Origin: Corallincola platygyrae
GTDB taxonomy: Bacteria > Pseudomonadota > Gammaproteobacteria > Enterobacterales > Neiellaceae
Direction of reading: 5' to 3'
Assembly (NCBI RefSeq): GCF_039544265.1
Contig: NZ_BAABLI010000003.1
Location: forward strand, 1-64,000
Length of the DNA: 64,000 nt
In this document: positions 10,100-18,027 of the stretch, in pieces
Numbering within the stretch: the first letter of the stretch is position 1
How the letters are laid out: each line of letters starts with the position of its first letter
Notes under the pieces: generated by a model
Seen by the model: only the letters and a program-made list of their open reading frames with translations
Databases searched by the model: none
What the model was told of the DNA's origin: nothing
Translations under genes and position numbers: made by a program

Positions 10100-10825
10100 T
10101 TAATTCAGTGCGTCGATGGTTAGTTTTTCGTCCCGCAATGAGATGGCTGCTGCTTGCTGCCAATGGGTTTCTTGCAGGGCATCGCTTAGCCAGTAGTGTC
10201 CACAAATCGAAACCAGTTCGGCTTGCAGGTTCTGGCAGAATATTCTTGCATCCAGATCGCCTTTCGCTCCGGCAATAGCGCGGCCTCTCAGAGTGCCATA
10301 CACATGGATGTTGCCATCGGCAATTACCTCGGCACCGTTGCTCACCTGACCCAGAACAATGAGGTCTGAATCCTTGGCGTAGATCTGCTGACCTGAGCGA
10401 ACCGGCTGACGTATCACCATGGTTTCCTGTCTGGCAGGCTCCTGTGGCATGGGCGCCGGTTGTGAAGTCGCAGGGGGGGCAGCTTGAGCAGCCGGCTTTG
10501 GTTTACTTGCTTTGCTGGATACGGGTTTGGTTAACACCGCCAATCCGGCTAGCTTCGCCGCGCTGCGCTGCTCTTCGTCGGCGTTAGTGACACCAACAGC
10601 GACCAAGCGGAGCGACTCAAGCGTTTCTTTCAGCTGTTCGAATGGGATCTGTTCACCTTGTAAGAGTTCAAGGTCTACCACGACAGGGGCACGATCGAAA
10701 AAATGGGGTACCTGAGCAATTTTTTGCCCAAGTTCTGACGCCACAGCGTCAATATCTAAACTGCTAAGTTTCAGAACTGAAAGGGTAAATGCGCTGCCTT
10801 TCAATTCAAGCGCGGATTGCGACAT
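10100..10825 (-). CDS. minC: Septum formation inhibitor MinC
   Basis: MinC blocks FtsZ ring assembly away from midcell. The 241-residue protein has an N-terminal FtsZ-inhibiting domain (residues 1-105), a Pro/Ala-rich linker (about 106-135), and a C-terminal beta-helix domain with IRQPVRSGQQIYA, GDLIVLGQVSNGAEVIADG-like text and NIHVYGTLRGRAIAG, which binds MinD. It is first in the operon. Its start is divergent from the ycgL region; the shared promoter region lies at about 10826-10984. Confidence 0.95.
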   Translation of the reverse strand: MSQSALELKGSAFTLSVLKLSSLDIDAVASELGQKIAQVPHFFDRAPVVVDLELLQGEQIPFEQLKETLESLRLVAVGVTNADEEQRSAAKLAGLAVLTKPVSSKASKPKPAAQAAPPATSQPAPMPQEPARQETMVIRQPVRSGQQIYAKDSDLIVLGQVSNGAEVIADGNIHVYGTLRGRAIAGAKGDLDARIFCQNLQAELVSICGHYWLSDALQETHWQQAAAISLRDEKLTIDALN

Positions 10826-10984
10826 ATGAAGACGTTACCTGTCTTTTATAAATTGTTGCCTGGCCTTGTGGCCCATGTGCGGTCTGAAGCCGCCTATCGC
10901 CTGGGTTCTGTCCTCCCAAGGCCAGGTCATGGTATAGTCTGCAACCCTTTCAAGGCAAGTATGTTCAAGCGGGATTTTTCAACT

Positions 10985-11263
10985 ATGTGGTGTGCGATCT
11001 ATAAGAGCAGCAAAAAAGTCGATAGTTATCTGTTCATTGAGCGCAAAGACGATTTTTCTCGTGTCCCCGAGGCATTAATGGCGCAGTTCGCCGGTCCTCA
11101 ATTGGTGATGGTTGTAAATTTGGAAAAACGTGAACGTTTGGCCATGGCAGATATCGAAAAGGTTAAGGTTGAGTTGACCGATAGAGGTTTTTATCTGCAG
11201 TTACCACCACCGACAGAGGGTCTTCTGAAACAACATCGGGCCGAAAAAGGATTAGATGAATGA
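10985..11263 (+). CDS. ycgL: YcgL domain protein
   Basis: The reading frame carries the YcgL domain: MWCAIYKSSKKVDSYLFIE, a PEALMAQFAGPQLVM segment, and FYLQLPPPTEGLLKQH near the end. The function of the family is not settled; it often lies next to min genes or rnd in gammaproteobacteria. The frame is open back to 10817, but the domain begins at the ATG at 10985, and the earlier part crosses the intergenic region, so the short form (92 residues) is preferred. It overlaps the next gene by 4 bases. Confidence 0.88.
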   Translation: MWCAIYKSSKKVDSYLFIERKDDFSRVPEALMAQFAGPQLVMVVNLEKRERLAMADIEKVKVELTDRGFYLQLPPPTEGLLKQHRAEKGLDE

Positions 11264-12276
11264 TTAAACGTGCGCTCATTGCCGCAGTAATTTCTGTTAG
11301 CGGCACAGCATTCAGTAGCGTAATAACAGCCAATCAGGCGATGGCTGCAGAATATCTGCCAGCGCCAGAAGGATTTGCTGATTTTATTCTTGAAGTAAAA
11401 CAAGATGCCGCGGCTCAAGGGATCAGCGAACAGATCCTGGAGCAAGCCTTTGCCGACGTCACTTATATGCGAAAAGCTGTAAAGCAGGACAAATCGCAGC
11501 CGGAGTTTCGCAAGTCGACTCTGGAAACCTATATGTCAAAACGAGTACCTGATTGGAAGGTAAAAAAAGCGCGTCAGCTATACGCCAAGCATCAGGATGT
11601 TTTAGAAAAAATAGGTAAAGAGTATGGGGTTCAGCCCCGTTTTATTGTCGCTTTGTGGGGCTCGGAGTCTAACTTTGGCAGTTATCAGGGAAACTTTCCT
11701 GTGGTGTCTGCGCTGTCGACCATGGCCTATGAAGGACGTCGTGCTGAGTTTTTCCGCAAAGAGTTGATGGCGGCTTTGACCATTTTGGAGCAGGGGCATA
11801 TCAGCGTTGATAAGTTCAAAGGCTCCTGGGCGGGTGCGATGGGCCAGACGCAGTTTATGCCGAGTTCATTCTTAAGCTTTGCGGTTGATTACAACGGTGA
11901 CGGTCGCAAAGATATTTGGGGCTCCGAGGCAGATGCATTTGCTTCGATTGCCAATTATCTAAGCCAAAGTGGCTGGGATGATTCTATTACCTGGGGGCGC
12001 CAGGTGAAGCTGCCAGCTGGTTTTGATGCCGAACAATCAGGGATCAAACTCAAACGCACGTTGGCCGAATGGCAGACCTTGGGTGTACGCCGTTATGACG
12101 GCACAGACCTTCCCACAAACAGCATCGATGCTTCGGTGATTATTCCTGATGACACCAATGGTCGAGTGTTTCTGGCTTATCAGAACTTTGATGTCTTGAT
12201 GCGCTGGAACCGGAGCTATTACTTCGCCTGTACTGTGGGCTATTTGTCAGATCGTATTCGATACCCTGCACTGTGA
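11260..12276 (+). CDS. Lytic murein transglycosylase, MltB family
   Basis: This enzyme cuts the glycan strand of peptidoglycan. The 338-residue protein has an N-terminal export signal (hydrophobic residues 4-30). The transglycosylase domain includes FIVALWGSESNFGSYQGNF near 126-144 with the catalytic Glu, then GAMGQTQFMPSSFLSFAVD and DYNGDGRKDIWG. These motifs are those of MltB/SLT_2. No lipobox is evident, so it is probably soluble in the periplasm. It is translationally coupled to ycgL (ATGA). Confidence 0.92.
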   Translation: MIKRALIAAVISVSGTAFSSVITANQAMAAEYLPAPEGFADFILEVKQDAAAQGISEQILEQAFADVTYMRKAVKQDKSQPEFRKSTLETYMSKRVPDWKVKKARQLYAKHQDVLEKIGKEYGVQPRFIVALWGSESNFGSYQGNFPVVSALSTMAYEGRRAEFFRKELMAALTILEQGHISVDKFKGSWAGAMGQTQFMPSSFLSFAVDYNGDGRKDIWGSEADAFASIANYLSQSGWDDSITWGRQVKLPAGFDAEQSGIKLKRTLAEWQTLGVRRYDGTDLPTNSIDASVIIPDDTNGRVFLAYQNFDVLMRWNRSYYFACTVGYLSDRIRYPAL

Positions 12277-13199
12277 TGAGATTATCTAGTTCTAAACATA
12301 GCTTTGTAGGTCAGCGCTTGCGCTGGCTTCTTGCTTTGTCTGTTTTTAGTTTTAGTGGTGCTTTGGTTGCTTCTGACGCCAAGCAATCTACAACCCTGTA
12401 CGTCGATTTTCCGGTCAAGGACTTTGAACAGGGTAGTGAAACCACGTTGCACCATACTGAGTACGGATTGCTGAAAATCCTTATTCCTGAGTTACGCAAG
12501 CAGTACCCGGTATCACTGGCTCAGTCCAATAGTGGTCAGGCGGTTGCATTGGTTCAAAGAGAACAGGCAGGGTGTGTCAGCAACGTACGTTTTACGCAAG
12601 CGCGATCCAATAAGCTGCATTTTTCCAAGCCATTTTCACTTTATTTCGGCATGCGACTTTATTATCAGGCTGACAACGTCAAGGCCCAGAGCGCGATAGC
12701 GAAGTTTGGTCGCAAGCCAGTGGCGTTGGCCAAGCTGTTTGAAGGGGAGCAAAGTGGGCGCCTTGGCGTGGTTTCCGGTCGCTCATATGGCGACAAGATA
12801 GATCCATTTCTTAACTCTCCCGAAATGCGTTACAACCTCTATGTGCGAGGTGCCAATGATATGTCAAAGGGACTCCTGGCTATGCTGGGGCAGGGCCGAG
12901 TTGATTATGTGATTGAGTATCCAGAAGTCGCTGCACACTATCTTGATGACCATCAGGAGGAGAATATCCGCAGTGTGGCACTGGCTGAGAGTGAGTCTAT
13001 GGTGACCGGGCACCTGGCGTGTGCAAAGACCGCTGAAGGAAAAGCTGTCATCGCCGAGTTTGACACTCTGGTTGCGAACTACCAGCAGCGTGAAGACTAT
13101 TACCAGGCTCATATTGCAGGCCTTCCAGAATCACTGAGAGCGGAGTTTGCCAAACAATACGAGCATGTTTTCGGAAAGGTAGCTGAAAATGGCCGCTGA
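12276..13199 (+). CDS. Periplasmic solute-binding-like protein
   Basis: An exported protein (hydrophobic residues 18-33 ending near AVAS-type cleavage text) with the layout of family-3 solute-binding proteins. It shows a YGLLKILIPELRKQYP segment, then LFEGEQSGRLGVVSGRSYG, and GRVDYVIEYPEVAAHYL. No permease or ATPase is nearby, so it may be a stand-alone sensor or binding protein. A GTG three bases earlier is also possible. It overlaps the gene before it, and its end overlaps ycgN, so ycgL to ycgN look like one operon. The ligand is unknown. Confidence 0.72.
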   Translation: MRLSSSKHSFVGQRLRWLLALSVFSFSGALVASDAKQSTTLYVDFPVKDFEQGSETTLHHTEYGLLKILIPELRKQYPVSLAQSNSGQAVALVQREQAGCVSNVRFTQARSNKLHFSKPFSLYFGMRLYYQADNVKAQSAIAKFGRKPVALAKLFEGEQSGRLGVVSGRSYGDKIDPFLNSPEMRYNLYVRGANDMSKGLLAMLGQGRVDYVIEYPEVAAHYLDDHQEENIRSVALAESESMVTGHLACAKTAEGKAVIAEFDTLVANYQQREDYYQAHIAGLPESLRAEFAKQYEHVFGKVAENGR

Positions 13200-13677
13200 T
13201 CAGCCCTTTTGGATAAAGAAAACATTGGCTCAGATGAGCGAATCTGAGTGGGAATCGCTTTGTGATGGGTGCGGCAAATGCTGCCTGCACAAGGTTATCG
13301 ACGAAGATACCGACGAACTGTATTTCACTGAAGTCGCCTGCCGACTGTTAGACCCGGAAACCGGTGCGTGTTCAGACTATGCGCATCGTTTTCGCCATGT
13401 GCATGATTGTGTCAAAGTGACACTCGATGATATCGAGTCGTTTTTATGGCTACCGCCAACCTGCGCCTATCGACGTTTGGCAGAAGGTAAGCCACTTCCA
13501 GAATGGCACCCCCTGTTAACTGGGGACAAGTCCAGAATGCATTTGGAAGGTCATTCAGTTCGCGGAAAGCATGTGGTACTGGAAAAGGATGCCGGGCCAA
13601 CATTGTCAGAACATATTGTGTGGTGGCCTTTGGATGAAGATGGCTACAGTGAAGCTTACGTCGATAGTGGGGATTAG
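13189..13677 (+). CDS. ycgN: YcgN family cysteine-cluster protein (UPF0260)
   Basis: A 162-residue protein with the cysteine pattern of the family: CDGCGKCCLHK near residues 25-35, then a C near 47, C near 57, C near 71 and C near 83 (PPTCAYRRL). Such clusters suggest metal or Fe-S binding, but the function is not known. SEHIVWWPLDEDG near the C-terminus is also a family mark. The start overlaps the previous gene by 11 bases. Confidence 0.9.
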   Translation: MAADQPFWIKKTLAQMSESEWESLCDGCGKCCLHKVIDEDTDELYFTEVACRLLDPETGACSDYAHRFRHVHDCVKVTLDDIESFLWLPPTCAYRRLAEGKPLPEWHPLLTGDKSRMHLEGHSVRGKHVVLEKDAGPTLSEHIVWWPLDEDGYSEAYVDSGD

Positions 13678-13693
13678 ATACAGATCCCCTAAT

Positions 13694-13735
13694 AAAAAAG
13701 CGGGCTGGCATTAGGCTGGGAGCCCGCTTTTTTCT
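13694..13735. terminator. Bidirectional terminator between ycgN and dsbB
   Basis: AAAAAAGCGGGCT / AGCCCGCTTTTTT with a GGCATTAGGCTGGG-type middle. It serves the plus-strand ycgL-ycgN group and the converging dsbB. Confidence 0.88.
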
Positions 13736-13747
13736 TTTTTCGTCTGC

Positions 13748-14272
13748 TTAGCTATTAGCCTTCAGTCGACTTATACCCCAGCAAGCCAGTACGACGACTG
13801 CGAGCAGGGTATAAATAACGAAGCTGACGACCAGCCATTGTGGCATCGACCAGCCCAGGAAAGACCATGCTATTTCGCCACAATCTCCTGTCGCTTCAAA
13901 AAACACCGGTAACCAGTGATGTAACTGCAGCCAACTTGGGAAGTTAGGCTCAAAATCACAGGTATTGAATGGTGAAGGATTAATTTGCAGCTGGACATGT
14001 TCCCACGCGAGCAATAGCCCCCACACGCCAGAAACAAGCCATGCGGCAAAGCCAGTCAGTCTGAGCCAAAGGTATTGTGGTGCAATGGCAGTAATAAAGC
14101 CCGTGAGCAATACCCCAAGCATGGCGACACGTTCATAAATACACATAATGCATGGCGCTAGGTCCATGCCGTACTGGAAAAATAGGGCGCAGAGCTCCAA
14201 AGCCAGAGCTGAGGCTCCTAACAACAACCACGGCCATCGTTTCTCTGGCCAACTACCGATAATCTGGATCAC
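13748..14272 (-). CDS. dsbB: Disulfide bond formation protein DsbB
   Basis: DsbB is the inner-membrane quinone reductase that reoxidises periplasmic DsbA. The 174-residue protein has four predicted membrane segments. The active cysteine pairs are visible: CIMC at residues 41-44, and C105 with C131 in the second periplasmic loop. It lies next to nhaB and fadR, as in other gammaproteobacteria. Confidence 0.95.
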   Translation of the reverse strand: MIQIIGSWPEKRWPWLLLGASALALELCALFFQYGMDLAPCIMCIYERVAMLGVLLTGFITAIAPQYLWLRLTGFAAWLVSGVWGLLLAWEHVQLQINPSPFNTCDFEPNFPSWLQLHHWLPVFFEATGDCGEIAWSFLGWSMPQWLVVSFVIYTLLAVVVLACWGISRLKANS

Positions 14273-14389
14273 TCAACAAATTCCTTCTGACAGCTGAGTA
14301 TGGAAATAAGGAGCTGATTTTACCCCTATGCTTGTTATCGCCAAGGCATTGACATCAAACTTTACAAATTTGCTATGGCAAACAAAACA

Positions 14390-14416
14390 AAAAGCCCAGC
14401 AAGAGCTGGGCTTTTC
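14390..14416 (-). terminator. nhaB terminator
   Basis: AAAAGCCCAGC / GCTGGGCTTTT with an AAGA loop lies 26 bases after the nhaB stop on the minus strand. Confidence 0.85.
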
Positions 14417-14441
14417 TTAGCAGACAATGAGCCTGCTTAAC

Positions 14442-16031
14442 TTAGTGGTGACCTGAGACCGCCGATTCTGCAACAGCAGAAACATGGTTTATCAAACCTG
14501 CATCATAAAGAGCATCTGTGGCGGGTTGAAGGATCAGCACTGTCGCAACCAAGCTGACAATAAGCAATACGATGGTATAGGGCAGTGCCATCCACACCAT
14601 GCGACCGTATGAGAGGCGCAACAGGGGGGCAAGAGCTGAGGTCAGCAGGAATAGGAAAGCAGCCTGGCCATTTGGCGTTGCTACGCTTGGCAGGTTGGTG
14701 CCCGTATTCACGGCGACAGCCAGAAGATCAAACTGATCTCGGCTGATGGTCCCGTTTTGCAGTGCTGTGTAGATCTCTTCGATGTAAACCGTGCCTACAA
14801 ATACGTTGTCAGAGACCATTGAGAGCAGGCCATTTGCCAGGAAAACGCGCCATAACTGACCATGGCCCTCAAAGCTCAATACCCAGTCGGTTACCGGAGC
14901 AAAAAGGTCTTGCTGGATGATTACGGCAACAATAGCGAAGAACACGCTAAGCAGGGCTGTAAACGGCAGAGCTTCTTCAAAGGCTTTGCCTAGTTTGTGC
15001 TCATCAATGACGCCAGTTGCGGACGTCGCGAGAACAATCACACTCAATCCGATTAAACCTACTGCAGCCAGGTGCAGCGCCAGTCCTACGATTAACCAGA
15101 CGGCAATAAAAGCTTGGACAATGAGGTTGGCTACGTCACGTTTAGTGCGTCGTTCAGTAGAATAACGTTCATAATCCTGCAGGATAGTGCGCACGGCCTT
15201 TGGCAGTCTGGCGCCGTAACCAAACCATCTGACTTTTTCCAACAGGACGCAGGTTAACAAGCCAAAGAACAGCGTTGGCAATGTCACTGGCGCTACGCGA
15301 ATGGCGAAATCAATAAAATCCCAACCAGCCTTACCACCAATGATCAGGTTTTGTGGTTCACCTACCAAGGTGCACACGCCACCCAACGCAGTCCCCACGG
15401 CTGCGTGCATCATCAGGCTACGTAAGAACGCACGAAACTGCTCGAGATCATCTCGCGTCAGGTCATGCAGATTTTCATCAGCAGTATGGTCATGAGGGTG
15501 GTGAAACTCCTTACCTGAAGCCACCTTGTGGTAAATAGCGTAAAACCCAGTGGCGACAGCAATAACCACGGCGATAACGGTTAGTGCATCCAAAAATGCT
15601 GACAAGAATGCTGCTGCAAAGCAAAAAGCAAGAGAAAGCAGGGATTTGGAGCGGATCTTTATGAGTAATTTGGTAAAGATAAACAGCAGCAACTGCTTCA
15701 TGAAATAGATACCTGCCACCATAAACACCAACAGTAGCAGTACTTCAATATTGGCAGTTAGCTCATGCATCACCATGTCTGGTGAGGTCATACCTAAAGC
15801 GACGGCCTCTATTGCCAATAGCCCACCAGGCTGAAGAGGATAGCATTTCAGTGCCATGGCGAGTGTGAAGATAAACTCGATGATCAGCAGCCAACCTGCT
15901 GCAAACGGACTGAAGTGGAAGACTATGGGATTGACCAGTAGAAAAACCAGAATGGTAATTTTAAACCAGTCGGGGGCTTGTCCGAGGAAGTTCCTCATAA
16001 ACGCTTCGCCAAGCGTCTTTGTTTGTGGCAT
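14442..16031 (-). CDS. nhaB: Na+/H+ antiporter NhaB
   Basis: NhaB expels Na+ in exchange for H+ at the inner membrane. The 529-residue protein has at least ten hydrophobic segments. Family marks include EAFMRNFLGQAPDWFK near residue 8, LVGEPQNLIIGGKAGWDF near 223, MVSDNVFVGTVYIEEIY near 410 and NTGTNLPSVATPNGQAAF near 442. It is divergent from fadR, an arrangement also found in enteric bacteria. Confidence 0.96.
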   Translation of the reverse strand: MPQTKTLGEAFMRNFLGQAPDWFKITILVFLLVNPIVFHFSPFAAGWLLIIEFIFTLAMALKCYPLQPGGLLAIEAVALGMTSPDMVMHELTANIEVLLLLVFMVAGIYFMKQLLLFIFTKLLIKIRSKSLLSLAFCFAAAFLSAFLDALTVIAVVIAVATGFYAIYHKVASGKEFHHPHDHTADENLHDLTRDDLEQFRAFLRSLMMHAAVGTALGGVCTLVGEPQNLIIGGKAGWDFIDFAIRVAPVTLPTLFFGLLTCVLLEKVRWFGYGARLPKAVRTILQDYERYSTERRTKRDVANLIVQAFIAVWLIVGLALHLAAVGLIGLSVIVLATSATGVIDEHKLGKAFEEALPFTALLSVFFAIVAVIIQQDLFAPVTDWVLSFEGHGQLWRVFLANGLLSMVSDNVFVGTVYIEEIYTALQNGTISRDQFDLLAVAVNTGTNLPSVATPNGQAAFLFLLTSALAPLLRLSYGRMVWMALPYTIVLLIVSLVATVLILQPATDALYDAGLINHVSAVAESAVSGHH

Positions 16032-16218
16032 TAGAAGTGCTCCAGGATTATTTGCTTTTTTTTAGGAGCTGTATGTCTCTGTTGTCTGATTAACGCAGAA
16101 CGAGAACGATTTCGTCAGGGCTGAAGCCAAATTGAGCAGGGTCTCAATGATTGGCCTGAAACGGTGAAGATATCGTCAATGAAGTGCTGTTCGTCGTTAT
16201 TATTTTTGATTTATCGGC

Positions 16219-16256
16219 GAACAAAATTCATACACCAAAGAGCTACAGGCCCGGTC
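16219..16256. repeat. Degenerate end of the 265-bp element family
   Basis: GAACAAAATTCATACACCAA and the following AGAGCTACAGGCCC resemble the right end of the element at 39871-40135 (GAACAAAATCCATGCACCAA then AGGTCAACAGGCCC). Only the outer 40 bases can be matched, so this is a fragment or chance relic in the nhaB-fadR gap. The rest of that 465-base gap holds the two promoters' region and a FadR-like operator. Confidence 0.45.
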
Positions 16257-16438
16257 CTTTATAAAATTTGGTCGCTATTTTACCTACTTTTTGCCAATTG
16301 CCTACGCCGCTTGCGGTCTTTTTATTTAGATAGAGCTGGATCGCAGTAATGATGGGGATTTGAAAGGATGAATTGAGTCAAAATGTGAGTAAGTTTTTAC
16401 TTTTAAAAGTTCGCTGTTGCTTGTTGGTTAAAAAAGGC

Positions 16439-16455
16439 ATCTGGTATGATGAGTT
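16439..16455 (+). promoter_or_regulatory. Candidate FadR operator upstream of fadR
   Basis: ATCTGGTATGATGAGTT matches the enteric FadR site ATCTGGTACGACCAGAT at 13 of 17 bases, including the CTGGT and GA core. It lies 41 bases before the fadR start in the fadR-nhaB gap, so it suggests autoregulation. A second, better site is at 54826-54842 before fadH. Confidence 0.6.
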
Positions 16456-16496
16456 CCTTTATACTGCTTGAAGAGTTACCTGCGACAGGACCATAA

Positions 16497-17216
16497 ATGA
16501 TAATTAAAGCCCAGAGCCCCGCGGGGTTTGCCGAAGAGTACATTGTTGACTCTATTTGGAACAACCGTTTTCCCCCTGGTTCTATTCTGCCTGCCGAACG
16601 AGAGTTATCAGAACTGATTGGTGTTACCCGGACTACGCTACGTGAAGTGCTTCAGCGCTTGGCTCGTGATGGCTGGTTAACCATTCAGCATGGAAAACCA
16701 ACACGAGTGAATAATTTCTGGGAGACGTCCGGTTTAAATATTCTGGAAACGATCGCCCGACTGAATCAGGATGGTATTCCTGAGTTGGTGGACCACCTGC
16801 TTTCAGCACGCACCAACATCAGCAGTATCTATATCCGTGCGGCACTGAAGAACAGTGGTGACAAGGTTAAGCAGATTATTCTGGATGCGGGAGACATTCC
16901 TGATGATCCGGAGAAGTGTGCAGAGTTTGATTATCAGATAAACCATGCGTTGGCATTTGCGTCTAATAATCCCATCTATGTGTTGACCCTGAATGGCTTT
17001 AAAGGCCTTTATTCGCGCATTGGTGCGTATTATTTTTCACTGCCTCAGTCTCGAGATTTGCTAGGCAAGTTCTACCAGGAGATCCTGGCGCTTGCAGAGC
17101 AAGACAAGTACGACGAAGCAATCAGCGTCGTGCGTCGTTACGGTTACGAAAGTGCCAAGCTTTGGCAGAGCCTACGTGACGATGTGCCAAGTGATATTGT
17201 GGACATTGCCAGATAA
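16497..17216 (+). CDS. fadR: Fatty acid metabolism regulator FadR
   Basis: FadR is a GntR-family regulator that represses beta-oxidation genes and activates unsaturated fatty acid synthesis; long-chain acyl-CoA releases it from DNA. The 239-residue protein has an N-terminal winged helix with FPPGSILPAERELSEL near 25-40, GVTRTTLREVLQRLARDGW near 43-61 and IQHGKPTRVNNFWET near 64-78. A helical acyl-CoA-binding domain with FDYQINHALAFAS follows. The sequence fits FadR rather than a general GntR protein, and so does the neighbour nhaB. Confidence 0.95.
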   Translation: MIIKAQSPAGFAEEYIVDSIWNNRFPPGSILPAERELSELIGVTRTTLREVLQRLARDGWLTIQHGKPTRVNNFWETSGLNILETIARLNQDGIPELVDHLLSARTNISSIYIRAALKNSGDKVKQIILDAGDIPDDPEKCAEFDYQINHALAFASNNPIYVLTLNGFKGLYSRIGAYYFSLPQSRDLLGKFYQEILALAEQDKYDEAISVVRRYGYESAKLWQSLRDDVPSDIVDIAR

Positions 17217-17248
17217 AGAACCAACTGCAATACACTATCTTTTTTGGG

Positions 17249-17279
17249 AAGGGGTTAACCATGGGTTAACCCCTTTTTT
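17249..17279 (+). terminator. fadR terminator
   Basis: AAGGGGTTAACC / GGGTTAACCCCTT followed by TTTTT, 33 bases after the fadR stop. Confidence 0.88.
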
Positions 17280-17295
17280 GCTTTAGAGGCAGAAG

Positions 17296-17976
17296 CTAAC
17301 TCTTTTTCCGAGCGGCTGTTCTTGTAGCGATAAAGCCAAACACTACAAGCATCGTCAACCAGCTGCTTGTTTCCGGGACAAGAATACGTTGCTTTAAAAG
17401 GTTTGGAATATCATCAACTTCCCAGAAGCCGCCAGTGGAAGAATCACTGTACCGCCCTGTTAGTTCATTGGGTCCCAAATCGTACATATAGCCATAGTCA
17501 GCTCCCTCACCGCCTTCTGCATCCTCCCACGTGGAAACGTCGCTCAGGAGGGCGTCATCGTCGCAGCTGAAATCCTGAATGCAAAGGTATTTATCATTTC
17601 TGGGAAAGTGATTTTCGTACCAGCCACTTAGGCTAAAACGGTGTCCACTGCCGCTTAGGGCTTTAAATGACACGGAATAATTGGTTACCAATCCGTGGCC
17701 CCAATACCAAATCCCCGCCCAGAGGGATCCAGAGCCGAATCCATATTTCGAACTAAATGCATAATCTCCATAGCTAGTACTTAATGTCGCACCAACAAGC
17801 TCCTGGGTTTCAACGTCAACATAATATTCGGATTCTAACCATATCGTCTCGATGTAGTAGTCATCCCAGTCATAGATGTCCATATATGAATCTACAGAAA
17901 ACTTAATATATGAAGCGCTTGCGGCACCGCTGAAGGCGGCAGATAGAAAACAAAGGGCAATAACGAGCTTTTTCAT
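17296..17976 (-). CDS. Secreted protein with PEP-CTERM-like sorting tail
   Basis: The function is not recognised. The 226-residue protein has a clear signal peptide (MKKLVIALCFLSAAFSGAAS, then AS) and an acidic, Tyr/Trp/Ser-rich body with two Cys (132, 138) near the middle. The C-terminus has VPETSSW at 200-206, a hydrophobic stretch, and the basic end TAARKKS. This is the layout of PEP-CTERM sorting signals (VPEP, membrane span, Arg/Lys cluster), with T in place of the second P. Such tails are processed by an exosortase, usually linked to exopolysaccharide; no exosortase is in the window. It lies 51 bases after spoVR on the same strand. Confidence 0.7.
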   Translation of the reverse strand: MKKLVIALCFLSAAFSGAASASYIKFSVDSYMDIYDWDDYYIETIWLESEYYVDVETQELVGATLSTSYGDYAFSSKYGFGSGSLWAGIWYWGHGLVTNYSVSFKALSGSGHRFSLSGWYENHFPRNDKYLCIQDFSCDDDALLSDVSTWEDAEGGEGADYGYMYDLGPNELTGRYSDSSTGGFWEVDDIPNLLKQRILVPETSSWLTMLVVFGFIATRTAARKKS

Positions 17977-18027
17977 TTTTTACTTCCTTGTTCTAAGTTG
18001 AGGGTCGACGATAAGTTTAGTAGATCT

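Noticed and set aside
10817..10984. Upstream extension of ycgL
   Set aside because: The YcgL domain starts at the ATG at 10985, and the extension overlaps the minC start and its promoter region.
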